Of a stretch of DNA of 37,654 bases, positions 1 to 8,623 are shown in pieces. The notes below the pieces were generated by a model that searched no databases, was not told the origin of the DNA, and saw nothing but the letters and a program-made list of their open reading frames with translations. The stretch covers positions 1 through 37,654 of the forward strand of contig CACHTV010000007.1 in the NCBI GenBank assembly GCA_902582875.1, given 5' to 3'. Position numbers and translations under genes: made by a program. The DNA comes from an uncultured Pelagibacteraceae bacterium. GTDB lineage: Bacteria > Pseudomonadota > Alphaproteobacteria > Pelagibacterales > Pelagibacteraceae. Numbering within the stretch: the stretch's first letter is position 1; every line of letters starts with the position of its first letter.

Positions 1-1621
1 TTAAATCTGATGATATAGGATTATAAATTTTAATTTCTTTTTCACCTTTCGAAAATTGTTTATCAATATTTGAATCTGTAAATGACCAAGTAACTGTTTC
101 CATGTAGCCTTTAGATGCTAAAGCTCTTTGTGAAAGATGAAAAAGTTTTTGCTTAAAATTTAGAGTTTCTTTTTGTCTATTTTTTTCGGGTTCAATAGCC
201 TGAATGTTATTAAATCCTTTAATCCTTATTAACTCTTCAATTAAATCAACATCTAGTGAAATGTCAGATCTCCAAGAAGGAATTTCAACTTTTAAAATTT
301 TTTTTGTTTTTTTAACTTTAAAGCCTAAAGATGAAAAAATTTTAATACTTTCAGAAATTGAAGTTGAAATACCTATTAAATTTTTAAATTTTGAAATATC
401 AAAATCTATAACTTTGTTTTTCTGAGGAATTTTTCCAGAAACAGCAAACTTACTTGCCTCTCCTCCACAAATTTTTATTATTAACCCTGTTGCTATTTCT
501 AAACCTTCTTTTACAGAATTAGGATCTATTCCTCTTTCAAATCTATATTTTGCATCAGTATCAATGTTTAATTCACGTGCTGTCTTTCTAATAGACGCTG
601 GTAAAAAATAGGCAGACTCTAATAATATATTTTTTGTATCAAACTCTGTTGAAGTTTTTGTACCTCCAATCACTCCTCCCAATCCAAGTATGCTACTTTT
701 ATCTCCTATAACACACATGTCTTTTTTTAATTTATATGTCACATTATCTAATCCCTTAAACTCTTCTCCTTCTTTTGAATTTCTAACAATAATCTCTGTA
801 TCGATTTTGTCGGCATCATATGCATGTAAGGGCCGATTTAAATCAAACATCACATAATTTGTAATATCTACCACTGCTGAAATAGGTTTTAATCCTAAAG
901 CTATAATTTTATTTTTTAACCATTCTGGACTTTCTTTATTTGTAATGTTCTTTATGTAACAACTTCCAAATGATAAACATCCTTGGTTTTTTTCCTTAGA
1001 GATAGAAACTTTAATGGGCTGCTTTATAGTTTGTCTAAAAGATTTTTTCTTTAACTTTGAAAGACTTCCTAACCCAGATGAAGCAAGATCTCTTGCTATT
1101 CCTCTTACTCCTAAACAGTCAGCTCTGTTAGGCGTAATAGAAACATCTAAAGATTTCTCTGATTTGATGTTAAAATAACTTTTACCAATCTCTTTTTCTT
1201 TGTTCTTTAATTCTATGATACCAGCGCTTTCTTCTGATAAATTTAATTCATTTTCTGAACAGAGCATTCCTCTTGACTCTACACCTCTTATTTTCGCAAT
1301 TTTTAATTGAAACTTTGTCTTTGGAATTGTAGCTCCAGGGGGAGCATAAATAGTAATCAATCCATCTCTAGCATTAGATGCTCCGCAAACTACTTTTATA
1401 ATTCTATTATCTCCTAAACTTACATCACAAATTTTTAATTTATCTGCATTAGGATGTTTTTGGACTTTTAGTATCTTTGCAACCTTAAAATCACTTAGTT
1501 CACCAGAATTTTCTTTTATATTTTCAACTTCAAGTCCAATATTAGTTAATTGATCTATTATCTTGGATTCATTTGCTTTTGTTTGTAAATGCTCTTTCAG
1601 CCAAGAAATTGTAATTATCAT
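1..1621 (-). CDS. pheT: Phenylalanine--tRNA ligase beta subunit (partial, 3' end outside window)
   Basis: This is the beta subunit of the (alpha-beta)2 phenylalanyl-tRNA synthetase, which charges tRNA-Phe in the cytoplasm. I translated it by hand from the ATG at 1621. It begins [13 protein letters not shown] and runs open for 540 codons to the window edge; the family is usually about 800 residues, so roughly the last third is missing. The N-terminal tRNA-binding (EMAP-like) domain is visible around residues 40-150, with HPNADKLK and the [11 protein letters not shown] segment. The B3/4 region follows, with the VVDITNYVM and [11 protein letters not shown] motifs and RFERGIDP. The start ATG overlaps the pheS stop as ATGA (1618-1621), so the two subunits are translationally coupled. 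Identification is firm. Confidence 0.97.
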   Translation of the reverse strand, partial: MIITISWLKEHLQTKANESKIIDQLTNIGLEVENIKENSGELSDFKVAKILKVQKHPNADKLKICDVSLGDNRIIKVVCGASNARDGLITIYAPPGATIPKTKFQLKIAKIRGVESRGMLCSENELNLSEESAGIIELKNKEKEIGKSYFNIKSEKSLDVSITPNRADCLGVRGIARDLASSGLGSLSKLKKKSFRQTIKQPIKVSISKEKNQGCLSFGSCYIKNITNKESPEWLKNKIIALGLKPISAVVDITNYVMFDLNRPLHAYDADKIDTEIIVRNSKEGEEFKGLDNVTYKLKKDMCVIGDKSSILGLGGVIGGTKTSTEFDTKNILLESAYFLPASIRKTARELNIDTDAKYRFERGIDPNSVKEGLEIATGLIIKICGGEASKFAVSGKIPQKNKVIDFDISKFKNLIGISTSISESIKIFSSLGFKVKKTKKILKVEIPSWRSDISLDVDLIEELIRIKGFNNIQAIEPEKNRQKETLNFKQKLFHLSQRALASKGYMETVTWSFTDSNIDKQFSKGEKEIKIYNPISSDL

Positions 1622-2685
1622 TTACTTAAACCTCTATAATTTGTTGGAACATCCAAAGGATCAAAACCAAAATGACTTAACCATCGATAATCTGTTTCAA
1701 AAAATGCTCTTAGATCATTAATTCCATATTTTAACATTGCAAGCCTATCGATTCCAATTCCAAAAGCATAGCCTTGATATTTTTTTGTATCAACTTTGAC
1801 ATTTTTTAAAACATTAGGATGAACCATTCCACATCCTAAAACTTCTAACCATTTGTTCCCCTCACCGATAACTATTTTACCATTCTCTAACCTATAACCT
1901 ATATCTACTTCTGCTGAAGGTTCTGTAAATGGAAAATGACTAGGTCTAAATCTCATCTTAATGTTTTTAACTTCAAAAAATTCCTTAATAAAATAATCTA
2001 AACATCCTTTTAAATGACCCATTGTAATATTCTTATCTATATGAAGTCCTTCTAATTGATGAAACATTGGAGCATGAGTTTGATCACTATCTGACCGGTA
2101 AGTTCTTCCAGGAACTATAATCTTAAAAGGTGGTTTTTCATCTAACATAGTTCTAATTTGAACAGGAGAGGTGTGCGTTCTTAATAAAAGTTTTTTATTT
2201 TTATCCAAATAAAAAGTATCATGCATATCTCTTGCTGGATGATCCTCAGGAGTATTAAGTGCAGTAAAATTATTAAATTCAGTTTCTACATCAGGACCTT
2301 CTGCAACTGAAAAGCCAATTTCTGAAAATATAGAGGAGATTTCATCAATCACTTGTGATACTGGGTGAATTTTACCTTGCCGGTAAGATCTTATAGGTAA
2401 AGTTACATCAATTTTTTCGCTTTTCAATTTTTCATTAATTTCTTGTGTTTCAATTTCTAAATCTTTTTTCTCAATTTGATTTGATAAATTATCTTTTAGC
2501 TTATTTAAATTAGAGGCAAATTCTTTTTTTTCTTCATTAGATAGAGATCCCAATTTCTTGAACTGATTTGTAATTTGCCCATTTTTACCAAAAAATTCTG
2601 TCTTTAAATTTTGTAATTCGTCTTTTGATTTTATTGAGTCTATCTTTGCGTTAAAAATAGAGTTTATTTTATCTAAATCACTCAT
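1618..2685 (-). CDS. pheS: Phenylalanine--tRNA ligase alpha subunit
   Basis: This is the catalytic alpha subunit of phenylalanyl-tRNA synthetase, a class II enzyme (355 aa, normal family length). The N-terminal ~85 residues are a charged coiled-coil that binds tRNA. The class II core follows: [12 protein letters not shown] and the [10 protein letters not shown] substrate-binding segment, motif 2 around [18 protein letters not shown], and motif 3 at [14 protein letters not shown] near the C-terminus. It lies 50 bases downstream of rplT and overlaps pheT by four bases (ATGA). It belongs to the conserved thrS-infC-rpmI-rplT-pheST cluster, as in enterobacteria. The 50-base gap from rplT holds only a short 6-bp hairpin and no obvious attenuator peptide. 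Confidence 0.98.
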   Translation of the reverse strand: MSDLDKINSIFNAKIDSIKSKDELQNLKTEFFGKNGQITNQFKKLGSLSNEEKKEFASNLNKLKDNLSNQIEKKDLEIETQEINEKLKSEKIDVTLPIRSYRQGKIHPVSQVIDEISSIFSEIGFSVAEGPDVETEFNNFTALNTPEDHPARDMHDTFYLDKNKKLLLRTHTSPVQIRTMLDEKPPFKIIVPGRTYRSDSDQTHAPMFHQLEGLHIDKNITMGHLKGCLDYFIKEFFEVKNIKMRFRPSHFPFTEPSAEVDIGYRLENGKIVIGEGNKWLEVLGCGMVHPNVLKNVKVDTKKYQGYAFGIGIDRLAMLKYGINDLRAFFETDYRWLSHFGFDPLDVPTNYRGLSK

Positions 2686-2735
2686 TAGGTATTTTGATTT
2701 TTTATATTATGTTGAGATTAAATCAAAGGCCCTTA

Positions 2736-3092
2736 TTAGTTAAGGGAAGATTGAACCTTTTTTACTATAGATTTAAAGACTTCTGGATTATTATAGGCCA
2801 ATTCTGCTAACACTTTTCTATCTAACTTAATCTTTGACTTCGTCAGACCATTAATAAATTTTGCATAAGTAAGGCCTTCTATTCTCACACCGGCATTTAT
2901 TCTTTGTATCCACAAAGATCTAAATTCTCTTTTTTTAGCTTTTCTATCTCGATAAGCATATTGCATAGCTTTTTCCATTGCTTGACGAGCTATACGAATA
3001 GTATTTTTTCTTCTACCGTATTGTCCTTTAACAGATTTTAAAACTTTTTTATGTTTTGCTCTACTAACAACACCTCGTTTTGTTCTAGCCAT
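2736..3092 (-). CDS. rplT: 50S ribosomal protein L20
   Basis: Large-subunit ribosomal protein L20 (118 aa, usual length), needed for early 50S assembly. It shows the basic N-terminal extension starting [16 protein letters not shown], followed by the typical [20 protein letters not shown] and the [11 protein letters not shown] segment. Its start lies one base after the rpmI stop, so the two are surely cotranscribed and probably coupled. In other bacteria L20 represses its own operon by binding mRNA upstream of rpmI. A possible paired region lies in the infC-rpmI gap here, but that link is only inference. Confidence 0.98.
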   Translation of the reverse strand: MARTKRGVVSRAKHKKVLKSVKGQYGRRKNTIRIARQAMEKAMQYAYRDRKAKKREFRSLWIQRINAGVRIEGLTYAKFINGLTKSKIKLDRKVLAELAYNNPEVFKSIVKKVQSSLN

Positions 3093-3093
3093 T

Positions 3094-3300
3094 TTATCCT
3101 CTTAAATTATATGGCATATACGATTTAACAATTCTTGAATCTTGTTTACTCATTATCGTAGTGCCTCTTTGTCTTCTTATTTGTGAATTCGTTCTCTTAA
3201 TCATACCGTGTCTTTTTCCAGCTTGGGGCATCTTTATCTTGCCTGAGGCTGTAAATCTAAATCTTTTTTTTGCTGAGCTCTTAGTTTTCAATTTTGGCAT
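3094..3300 (-). CDS. rpmI: 50S ribosomal protein L35
   Basis: Large-subunit ribosomal protein L35 (68 aa, usual length). The sequence has the family features: [23 protein letters not shown] at the N-terminus (only the first 15 or so residues are needed to recognise it), a GKRHGMI motif and the RRQRGTT segment. It sits between infC (59 bases upstream) and rplT (1 base downstream), the canonical position. Confidence 0.97.
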   Translation of the reverse strand: MPKLKTKSSAKKRFRFTASGKIKMPQAGKRHGMIKRTNSQIRRQRGTTIMSKQDSRIVKSYMPYNLRG

Positions 3301-3359
3301 AAATATTTTGGTTTTATATAATTAATAACTTGTCTTTACAAGATGATATTATCTTTTAT
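3301..3359 (-). promoter_or_regulatory. infC-rpmI spacer with two overlapping short hairpins
   Basis: This is the only spacer of more than a few bases between thrS and rplT. It contains two perfect but short inverted repeats that share bases. One is CTTGT/ACAAG at 3329-3333 and 3338-3342. The other is AAGAT/ATCTT at 3340-3344 and 3351-3355. Because the arms overlap, the two hairpins are mutually exclusive. L20-controlled leaders lie at this place in other bacteria, but the stems are short in AT-rich DNA and could be chance. Confidence 0.25.
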
Positions 3360-3905
3360 TTAGATAGGCTGAATGATCATTACCATCTGCCTACCCTCAA
3401 ATTTAGGCTGGCTTTCAACTTTTGCAATATCTTTTGTTTCTTCAATAATTCTATTCATCAAATCTTTTCCTAGTTCTGTATGTTGCATTTCCCTTCCTTT
3501 AAATTTAACTGTAAATTTTACTTTATCTCCTTTAGTAATAAATTTTTTTGCATTCTTAATCTTAAAATTATAATCATGAGCTTCGGTACCTGGTCTTAAT
3601 TTAATTTCTTTTAAAGAAACAATTTTCTGTTTCTTTTTGGCTAAATTGGCTTTTTTTTGTAAATCATATTTATATTTACCCATATCCATTATCTTACAAA
3701 CTGGAGGATTTGCGTTAGGAGAAATTTCTATCAAATCTAATCCCTCTTGCTTTGCTAGTTCAATAGCTTTATTTAAAGGCATTGCACCCAGATTATCTCC
3801 ACCGCTTCCAATAACTTGGACATCCAAAGCTCTTATTCTTTCATTAGCCTTTGGTCCTTGAGGTTTGCTTCTTCTTTGAAAATAATTTGGTTTAGTATTA
3901 GACAC
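3360..3905 (-). CDS. infC: Translation initiation factor IF-3
   Basis: IF-3 binds the 30S subunit and checks the start codon and initiator tRNA. At 181 aa it has the normal length. The N-domain carries NERIRALDVQVIG, DLIEISPNANPPVCKIMD and GKYKYD; the C-domain contains IKLRPGTEAHDYNFK and a basic helix ending QMVMIIQPI. The start codon is GTG (3905-3903), and the codon just before it in frame is the TAA stop of thrS. No upstream in-frame start is therefore possible, and no ATG lies near it. A non-ATG start is typical of infC: the enterobacterial gene uses AUU, on which IF-3 represses its own synthesis. Confidence 0.97.
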   Translation of the reverse strand: MSNTKPNYFQRRSKPQGPKANERIRALDVQVIGSGGDNLGAMPLNKAIELAKQEGLDLIEISPNANPPVCKIMDMGKYKYDLQKKANLAKKKQKIVSLKEIKLRPGTEAHDYNFKIKNAKKFITKGDKVKFTVKFKGREMQHTELGKDLMNRIIEETKDIAKVESQPKFEGRQMVMIIQPI

Positions 3906-5825
3906 TTAATTTAAGGGCATCTTGTTTGCTTTAAGCATATTTTTTATAAGTTCTTCTCTTTTAATTGTTTCTTGTTTTTCAGATCCGAGTTTTCTAACAG
4001 TTGCAGTATTATCTGCAACTTCTTTTTTACCACAAATAATAATAAAAGGTATTTTTGCAAGAGAATGTTCTCTTATTTTATAATTTATCTTCTCGTTTCT
4101 TAAATCCACTTCACATTTTATACCTTCTTTAAATAAATCTTCAAATAACTTTTTGACATAATCGTTGTTCTCCTCTGCTATAGGACACACCACTGCTTGT
4201 GTTGGTGACAACCAAAAAGGCAATTTACCAGCATAATTTTCTATTAAAATTCCTATAAATCTTTCCAGAGAACCAAATAGTGCTCTATGTAACATTACAG
4301 GAATTTTTTTTGTCCCATCTTTATCAACAAATGTAGCACCCAGTCTACCAGGAAGATTTAGATCGACTTGTAAAGTTCCGCATTGCCAATCTCTGCCAAT
4401 AGCATCTCTCAATACAAACTCTATTTTAGGGCCATAAAATGCTCCCTCCCCTTTGTTAATAGTATATTCAAGTTTTGATTTTTTTATTGCAGATAAAAGA
4501 GCAGCCTCAGATTTATCCCATACTTTATCTTCACCAACTCTCTTTTCAGGTCTATCAGAATACTTCAAGACTACATTTTCAAATCCAAGAGCTTTATAAA
4601 TTTCTAAAATCAAATTAGTAACTACTAACGTTTCTTCGGTAATTTGATCTTCTGTGCAAAAAATATGAGCGTCATCTTGTGTAAAAGCTCTAACTCTCAA
4701 TAATCCATGCAATGCACCAGATGGTTCATATCTATGAACTTTTCCAAACTCTGATAATTTTAATGGTAAATCTCTATAACTTTTTAAACCTTGATTAAAA
4801 ACTTGAACACAACCAGGACAATTCATGGGTTTTATTGCAAAAATTTTTTCATCTGGTGTCTCTGAAGTAAACATGTGCTCCCCAAATTTTTCCCAGTGGC
4901 CAGATTTTTCCCATAATGTTTTATCTAACAGTTCAGGGGTATTTATCTCTTTATAACCTGCCAAACGTTGCTTCATTCTCATATATTCAACTAATCTTTG
5001 AAATAATAGCCAACCTTTATCATGCCAAAACACTGAGCCAGGACTTTCTTCCCTAAAATGAAATAAATCCATTTCTTTACCAAGTTTTCTATGATCTCTT
5101 TTTTCTGCCTCTTCTAATCTATGTAAGTAGTCATCTAATTCTTTTTTTGAACCCCAACATGTTCCATAAATTCTTTGTAACATTTCATTATTAGAGTCAC
5201 CTCGCCAATAAGCTCCGGATACTTTTGTTAGTTTAAAAGCTTTTCCTATTTTGCTCGAAGACTCCAAGTGAGGGCCTCTACACAAGTCATGCCAAGTATC
5301 TCCATGGTGGTATACAGATAGTTCTTCATCTTTAGGAATGCTCTCAATAATTTCTGCTTTATATTTTTCTCCAATTTTTTTAAAGTGAGCAATAGCTTTA
5401 TCTCTTTTCCATACTTCTCTTCTTGTCTTAACGTCTCTATCAATTATTTCTGACATTTTTTTTTCTATCTTTTTTAAATCTTCGCTTGTGAATGGTTCTT
5501 TTCTGGCAAAGTCGTAATAAAAACCATTTTCGATAACTGGGCCTATTGTTACTTGAGTTCCTGGAAACAATTCTTGGACTGACATTGCCATAATATGCGC
5601 AGCATCATGTCGAATAACTTCTAAACCCTCTTTGTCTTTTGATGTGATAATTCTTACTTTTGCGTCCTTTGTAATTTCATGGCTTAAATCTTTTAATGCT
5701 CCATCAACTTCCATAATTAGAGCACTCTTTTCTAGGGATTTGCTGATTTTTTTTGTTAAATCAAAACCATTGATTGATTTTAAGAAAGGAATATTTGTTC
5801 CGTCTAATAATTGAATTTGAGGCAT
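3906..5825 (-). CDS. thrS: Threonine--tRNA ligase
   Basis: Threonyl-tRNA synthetase, a class II enzyme of 639 aa (usual length). It has an N-terminal TGS domain (residues 1-63) and then the editing domain with the HDAAHIMAMSVQELF and HDLCRGPH metal-binding motifs. The catalytic core shows the three zinc ligands in MNCPGCVQVF, the HRYEPSGALHGL segment with RVRAFTQDDAHIFC, and MLHRALFGSLERFIGI (motif 3). A C-terminal anticodon-binding domain starts near residue 535. The gene starts three bases after the stop of the upstream glycosyltransferase and is followed with no gap by the GTG of infC, so it sits inside one transcription unit. Confidence 0.98.
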   Translation of the reverse strand: MPQIQLLDGTNIPFLKSINGFDLTKKISKSLEKSALIMEVDGALKDLSHEITKDAKVRIITSKDKEGLEVIRHDAAHIMAMSVQELFPGTQVTIGPVIENGFYYDFARKEPFTSEDLKKIEKKMSEIIDRDVKTRREVWKRDKAIAHFKKIGEKYKAEIIESIPKDEELSVYHHGDTWHDLCRGPHLESSSKIGKAFKLTKVSGAYWRGDSNNEMLQRIYGTCWGSKKELDDYLHRLEEAEKRDHRKLGKEMDLFHFREESPGSVFWHDKGWLLFQRLVEYMRMKQRLAGYKEINTPELLDKTLWEKSGHWEKFGEHMFTSETPDEKIFAIKPMNCPGCVQVFNQGLKSYRDLPLKLSEFGKVHRYEPSGALHGLLRVRAFTQDDAHIFCTEDQITEETLVVTNLILEIYKALGFENVVLKYSDRPEKRVGEDKVWDKSEAALLSAIKKSKLEYTINKGEGAFYGPKIEFVLRDAIGRDWQCGTLQVDLNLPGRLGATFVDKDGTKKIPVMLHRALFGSLERFIGILIENYAGKLPFWLSPTQAVVCPIAEENNDYVKKLFEDLFKEGIKCEVDLRNEKINYKIREHSLAKIPFIIICGKKEVADNTATVRKLGSEKQETIKREELIKNMLKANKMPLN

Positions 5826-5828
5826 GTA

Positions 5829-6992
5829 TTATATGTTTAGCAATTTTTTATACTCTCTTAAAGTTGAATCGCACATAGCTTCTACGTCAAATTTTTTTGT
5901 TATGTTTTTTCTACCCTCGTTTCCAATTGAATTCAATGCATCTTGATCTAATTCAAGGACTTTATTTAAAGCTTTTGCAAGCTCTCTAGCATCGTTATGT
6001 TTGTATAAAAAACCTGATTTTCCATTTAAAATTGTTTCTTTTGAACCTCCAAGATTACTTGCTACAATAGGTTTTCCCATAGCTTGAGATTCAACTGATA
6101 CTCGACCAAATGCTTCTGGCTCTATCGAAGCAGACACTACTACATCAGCTAATGAGTAAGCTAAAGGCATTTCGCTACAATGATTAATAAATTTTATCTT
6201 TTTGCTTAACCCATATCTTTCGACTAAATTGATAAGTTTCTTTGTATAAACTTTTCTGCCTTGATCTGAGCCCAGTATTACTGTTTGAAAATTAGAATTA
6301 TTGTAATCTTCAATTAAAATATTTAACGCTTCAATTAATTTTTCTTGACCTTTCCAATATGTCAATCTTCCTGGCATAAGAATAGTAAATTTATTTGAGA
6401 TAAGTTCCCACTCCTTTTTTATTTTTTCTTTTTTTAAAATTGAAATATTTTTTTGGTTATAATAATCAATATTTATCCCTCTAAAGATGACTCTTAATTT
6501 TTTTTTTCGATTTAAATATTCGTTATAATTTTCATTAATGTGATTAAAAATAAAATTTGATCCAGCTATAGTCAGTTTTGACCTTAACATGATGCTATTA
6601 TAAAATTTTTTTAAATTATTTTTATAATTATAGGTTCCGTGAAAAGTAGTAACAAAATTTCTTCTTGTTATTGTACATGCTAAGTAACAAGACCATGCCG
6701 GGGCACGACTTCTTGCATGTACAATATTTATATTATTAATTAATATAAATATTGATAGAATTAGTGCATTTAGAATAATCAAAAATGGATTCTTGGAATG
6801 AACTGGCAGCCGAAGAATTTTAACTTTGTTTTTTTTTACGAATTTTAATAACTTTCCTCCAGAAGTTGCTATAAAAGAACTGCAACCTTTTTCAGCTAGA
6901 TAATGAGCTAAATCATAACAGCCAGTCTCGGCGCCTCCATACCCTAGCTTAGGAATAACTTGAAGAACTTTTATTTTTGTTGTCATACTCAA
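5829..6992 (-). CDS. Family 4 (GT-B) glycosyltransferase
   Basis: A 387-aa retaining-type GT-B glycosyltransferase that probably adds a sugar to a lipopolysaccharide or other envelope glycan at the inner membrane face. The N-terminal half starts VLQVIPKLGYGGAETGCYDLA, matching the glyco_transf_4 acceptor domain. The C-terminal half has the GT1/GT4 donor domain: ILMPGRLTYWKGQEKLIEAL, and the conserved E-x7-E region SIEPEAFGRVSVESQAMGKP followed by VASNLGGSKETI. The sugar donor and acceptor cannot be read from sequence. It stops three bases before thrS, so it is the first visible gene of the translation operon, an odd functional partner. It is divergent from the hydrolase at 7025, with only 32 bases between them. 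Confidence 0.9.
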   Translation of the reverse strand: MSMTTKIKVLQVIPKLGYGGAETGCYDLAHYLAEKGCSSFIATSGGKLLKFVKKNKVKILRLPVHSKNPFLIILNALILSIFILINNINIVHARSRAPAWSCYLACTITRRNFVTTFHGTYNYKNNLKKFYNSIMLRSKLTIAGSNFIFNHINENYNEYLNRKKKLRVIFRGINIDYYNQKNISILKKEKIKKEWELISNKFTILMPGRLTYWKGQEKLIEALNILIEDYNNSNFQTVILGSDQGRKVYTKKLINLVERYGLSKKIKFINHCSEMPLAYSLADVVVSASIEPEAFGRVSVESQAMGKPIVASNLGGSKETILNGKSGFLYKHNDARELAKALNKVLELDQDALNSIGNEGRKNITKKFDVEAMCDSTLREYKKLLNI

Positions 6993-7024
6993 TGTAATAT
7001 AACAAATTAAATTAGTAACCTTAC

Positions 7025-7780
7025 ATGAAAAAATTTAAGTATTTAAAAATCTCAAAAAGCTTAAAACTTAGGTATATAGACAATTATTACAGAAAAAAAC
7101 TGTATGTTATTTTTCTTCCAGGATTCATGTCTGATATAGAAGGGAAAAAACCTCAAACATTTAGAAGATACGCTATCAAAAATAAACTTGGGTTTTTAGC
7201 TCTAGAATATTTTGGTCATGGCAAATCCTCTGGAGAATTTACTAAAGGTAATATTAGTATTTGGACTAATAACACTAAATTTTTAATTAAAAAGATAGTT
7301 AAAAAAAATAATTTTGTCCTTATCGGATCCAGTATGGGAGCCTGGATTGCGCTTAATCAATTTAAATATTTTAAAAAACAGATTAAAGGATTTATTGGTA
7401 TTGGTTCTGCGCCAGAATTTTTAACAAGATTAATGTGGAATAAATTTCCAAAAAAAACTAAGCAAGAAATTTTAAAAAAAGGAATCACTACAATTGAAAA
7501 AGGTGAATACAAATATCCTATTACAATGCAATTGATAAAAGATGGAAGAAAAAATAGAATTTTATCAAAAAAAATTTCTCTCAATATTCAGATTTCTATG
7601 TTTCACGGAAAAAAAGATGAAGTTGTTCCAGTAGTATTTTCAAAAAAAGTCTTAAAAATCTTCACTAGAGCAAAAAAAAATTTATTTATAATAAAAAATG
7701 GTGATCATAGTTTGTCAGATACAAGATCACTTAGTAAGATAAAAAATCAACTATCGAAAATTATTAAAAATATTCTTTAA
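7025..7780 (+). CDS. Alpha/beta hydrolase (ABHD10-like serine esterase)
   Basis: A 251-aa alpha/beta-hydrolase-fold enzyme without signal peptide, so probably cytoplasmic. The N-terminal strand VIFLPGFMSDIEG supplies an oxyanion region. GSSMG (residues 101-105) is the nucleophile elbow, with Ser103. HGKKDEVVP supplies the likely Asp, and GDHSLSD the catalytic His. The LEYFGHGKSSGEF segment resembles small esterases/thioesterases related to mitochondrial ABHD10. The substrate is unknown. The 3' end overlaps the convergent epimerase-like gene by 30 bases, and there is no room for a terminator between them. Confidence 0.85.
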   Translation: MKKFKYLKISKSLKLRYIDNYYRKKLYVIFLPGFMSDIEGKKPQTFRRYAIKNKLGFLALEYFGHGKSSGEFTKGNISIWTNNTKFLIKKIVKKNNFVLIGSSMGAWIALNQFKYFKKQIKGFIGIGSAPEFLTRLMWNKFPKKTKQEILKKGITTIEKGEYKYPITMQLIKDGRKNRILSKKISLNIQISMFHGKKDEVVPVVFSKKVLKIFTRAKKNLFIIKNGDHSLSDTRSLSKIKNQLSKIIKNIL

Positions 7781-8623
7781 CCCTTCTTTATAAGTTGGAT
7801 ACCTTAATCTAATTTTAAGGAAATTTTTCATATTTTTATTACTTACCTTTTTGGAGTCTTTATAAAATTCGTTGATCATCTTATTTTTAAATTTAGAAAT
7901 AGATATTGGTTTTAAAGATTTTATTTTTAATAATCTTGCAGCATAATTAGCTACTTCCATATTTGTTGAAGGCTTATCATCAGAAGCATTTAAAGTCATA
8001 GTCTTTCTTGGAGAGTAAAACATTTTTTTAATAATATTGGCCAAATCTTCTATTCTTATTCTTGAGAAATATTTCTTTTCTTTGACATAAGTATTATTTT
8101 TAAGAATTCTTTTAAGTGCATTGCTTTCTTTAGAATAAATGCCAGAAACTCTTAAAATATTTATATCAAGATTTGTTTTATTTCTAAATCTTACCCAATC
8201 ATTTTCTACTAATTTTCTACCTAGTCCAAATTTAGTTTTTCCTTTTAATTTTGAATTTTCATTTACCCAATTACCATTATGATTTCCATATACACTAGTT
8301 GCTGATAAATAAATTAATTTTTTAAAATTTGAATTTCTCAATAATTTTCTAAATTTTTTTAAAACTAAATCTTTTTTATTTTGTGGTGGTATTGAAATTA
8401 AAATATAGTTAGATTGTAATAATTCTTTAATCAATTTTTTATCATAGTTAGAATTTTTAAATTTAAAAGATCTGAATTTTTTTTTGTTAAAATGAAATAA
8501 GCTAGTCTTTTTTGTATTTGTCGCACAAAAAGAAAAATTTTTTTTTGAATTAATTAATTCTTTTACAAAGTATTTTGCCGTCTGGCCAAAACCAAAAAAA
8601 AAGAATTTATTTTTTTTCTTCAT
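7751..8623 (-). CDS. NAD(P)-binding SDR/epimerase-like protein (YeeZ-type)
   Basis: A 290-aa Rossmann-fold protein of the extended SDR (NAD-dependent epimerase/dehydratase) type. The nucleotide-binding loop near the N-terminus reads FFGFGQTAKYF, a GxGxxA-like pattern. The serine segment is YLSATSVYGNHNGNW. The usual Tyr-x3-Lys site appears as KFGLGRK, with Phe in place of Tyr, so normal SDR catalysis is doubtful. E. coli YeeZ-like proteins share this overall layout and have no well-settled function. The start ATG overlaps the gltB stop by one base (TAATG), giving translational coupling to glutamate synthase. Its 3' end overlaps the convergent hydrolase gene by 30 bases. Confidence 0.75.
   Translation of the reverse strand: MKKKNKFFFFGFGQTAKYFVKELINSKKNFSFCATNTKKTSLFHFNKKKFRSFKFKNSNYDKKLIKELLQSNYILISIPPQNKKDLVLKKFRKLLRNSNFKKLIYLSATSVYGNHNGNWVNENSKLKGKTKFGLGRKLVENDWVRFRNKTNLDINILRVSGIYSKESNALKRILKNNTYVKEKKYFSRIRIEDLANIIKKMFYSPRKTMTLNASDDKPSTNMEVANYAARLLKIKSLKPISISKFKNKMINEFYKDSKKVSNKNMKNFLKIRLRYPTYKEGLKNIFNNFR

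Noticed and set aside
2730-2746. Hairpin CCCTTA/TAAGGG across the rplT stop as a terminator or pheST attenuator
   Set aside because: Only six base pairs, no T-tract on the minus strand and no leader peptide rich in Phe, so neither function is supported.
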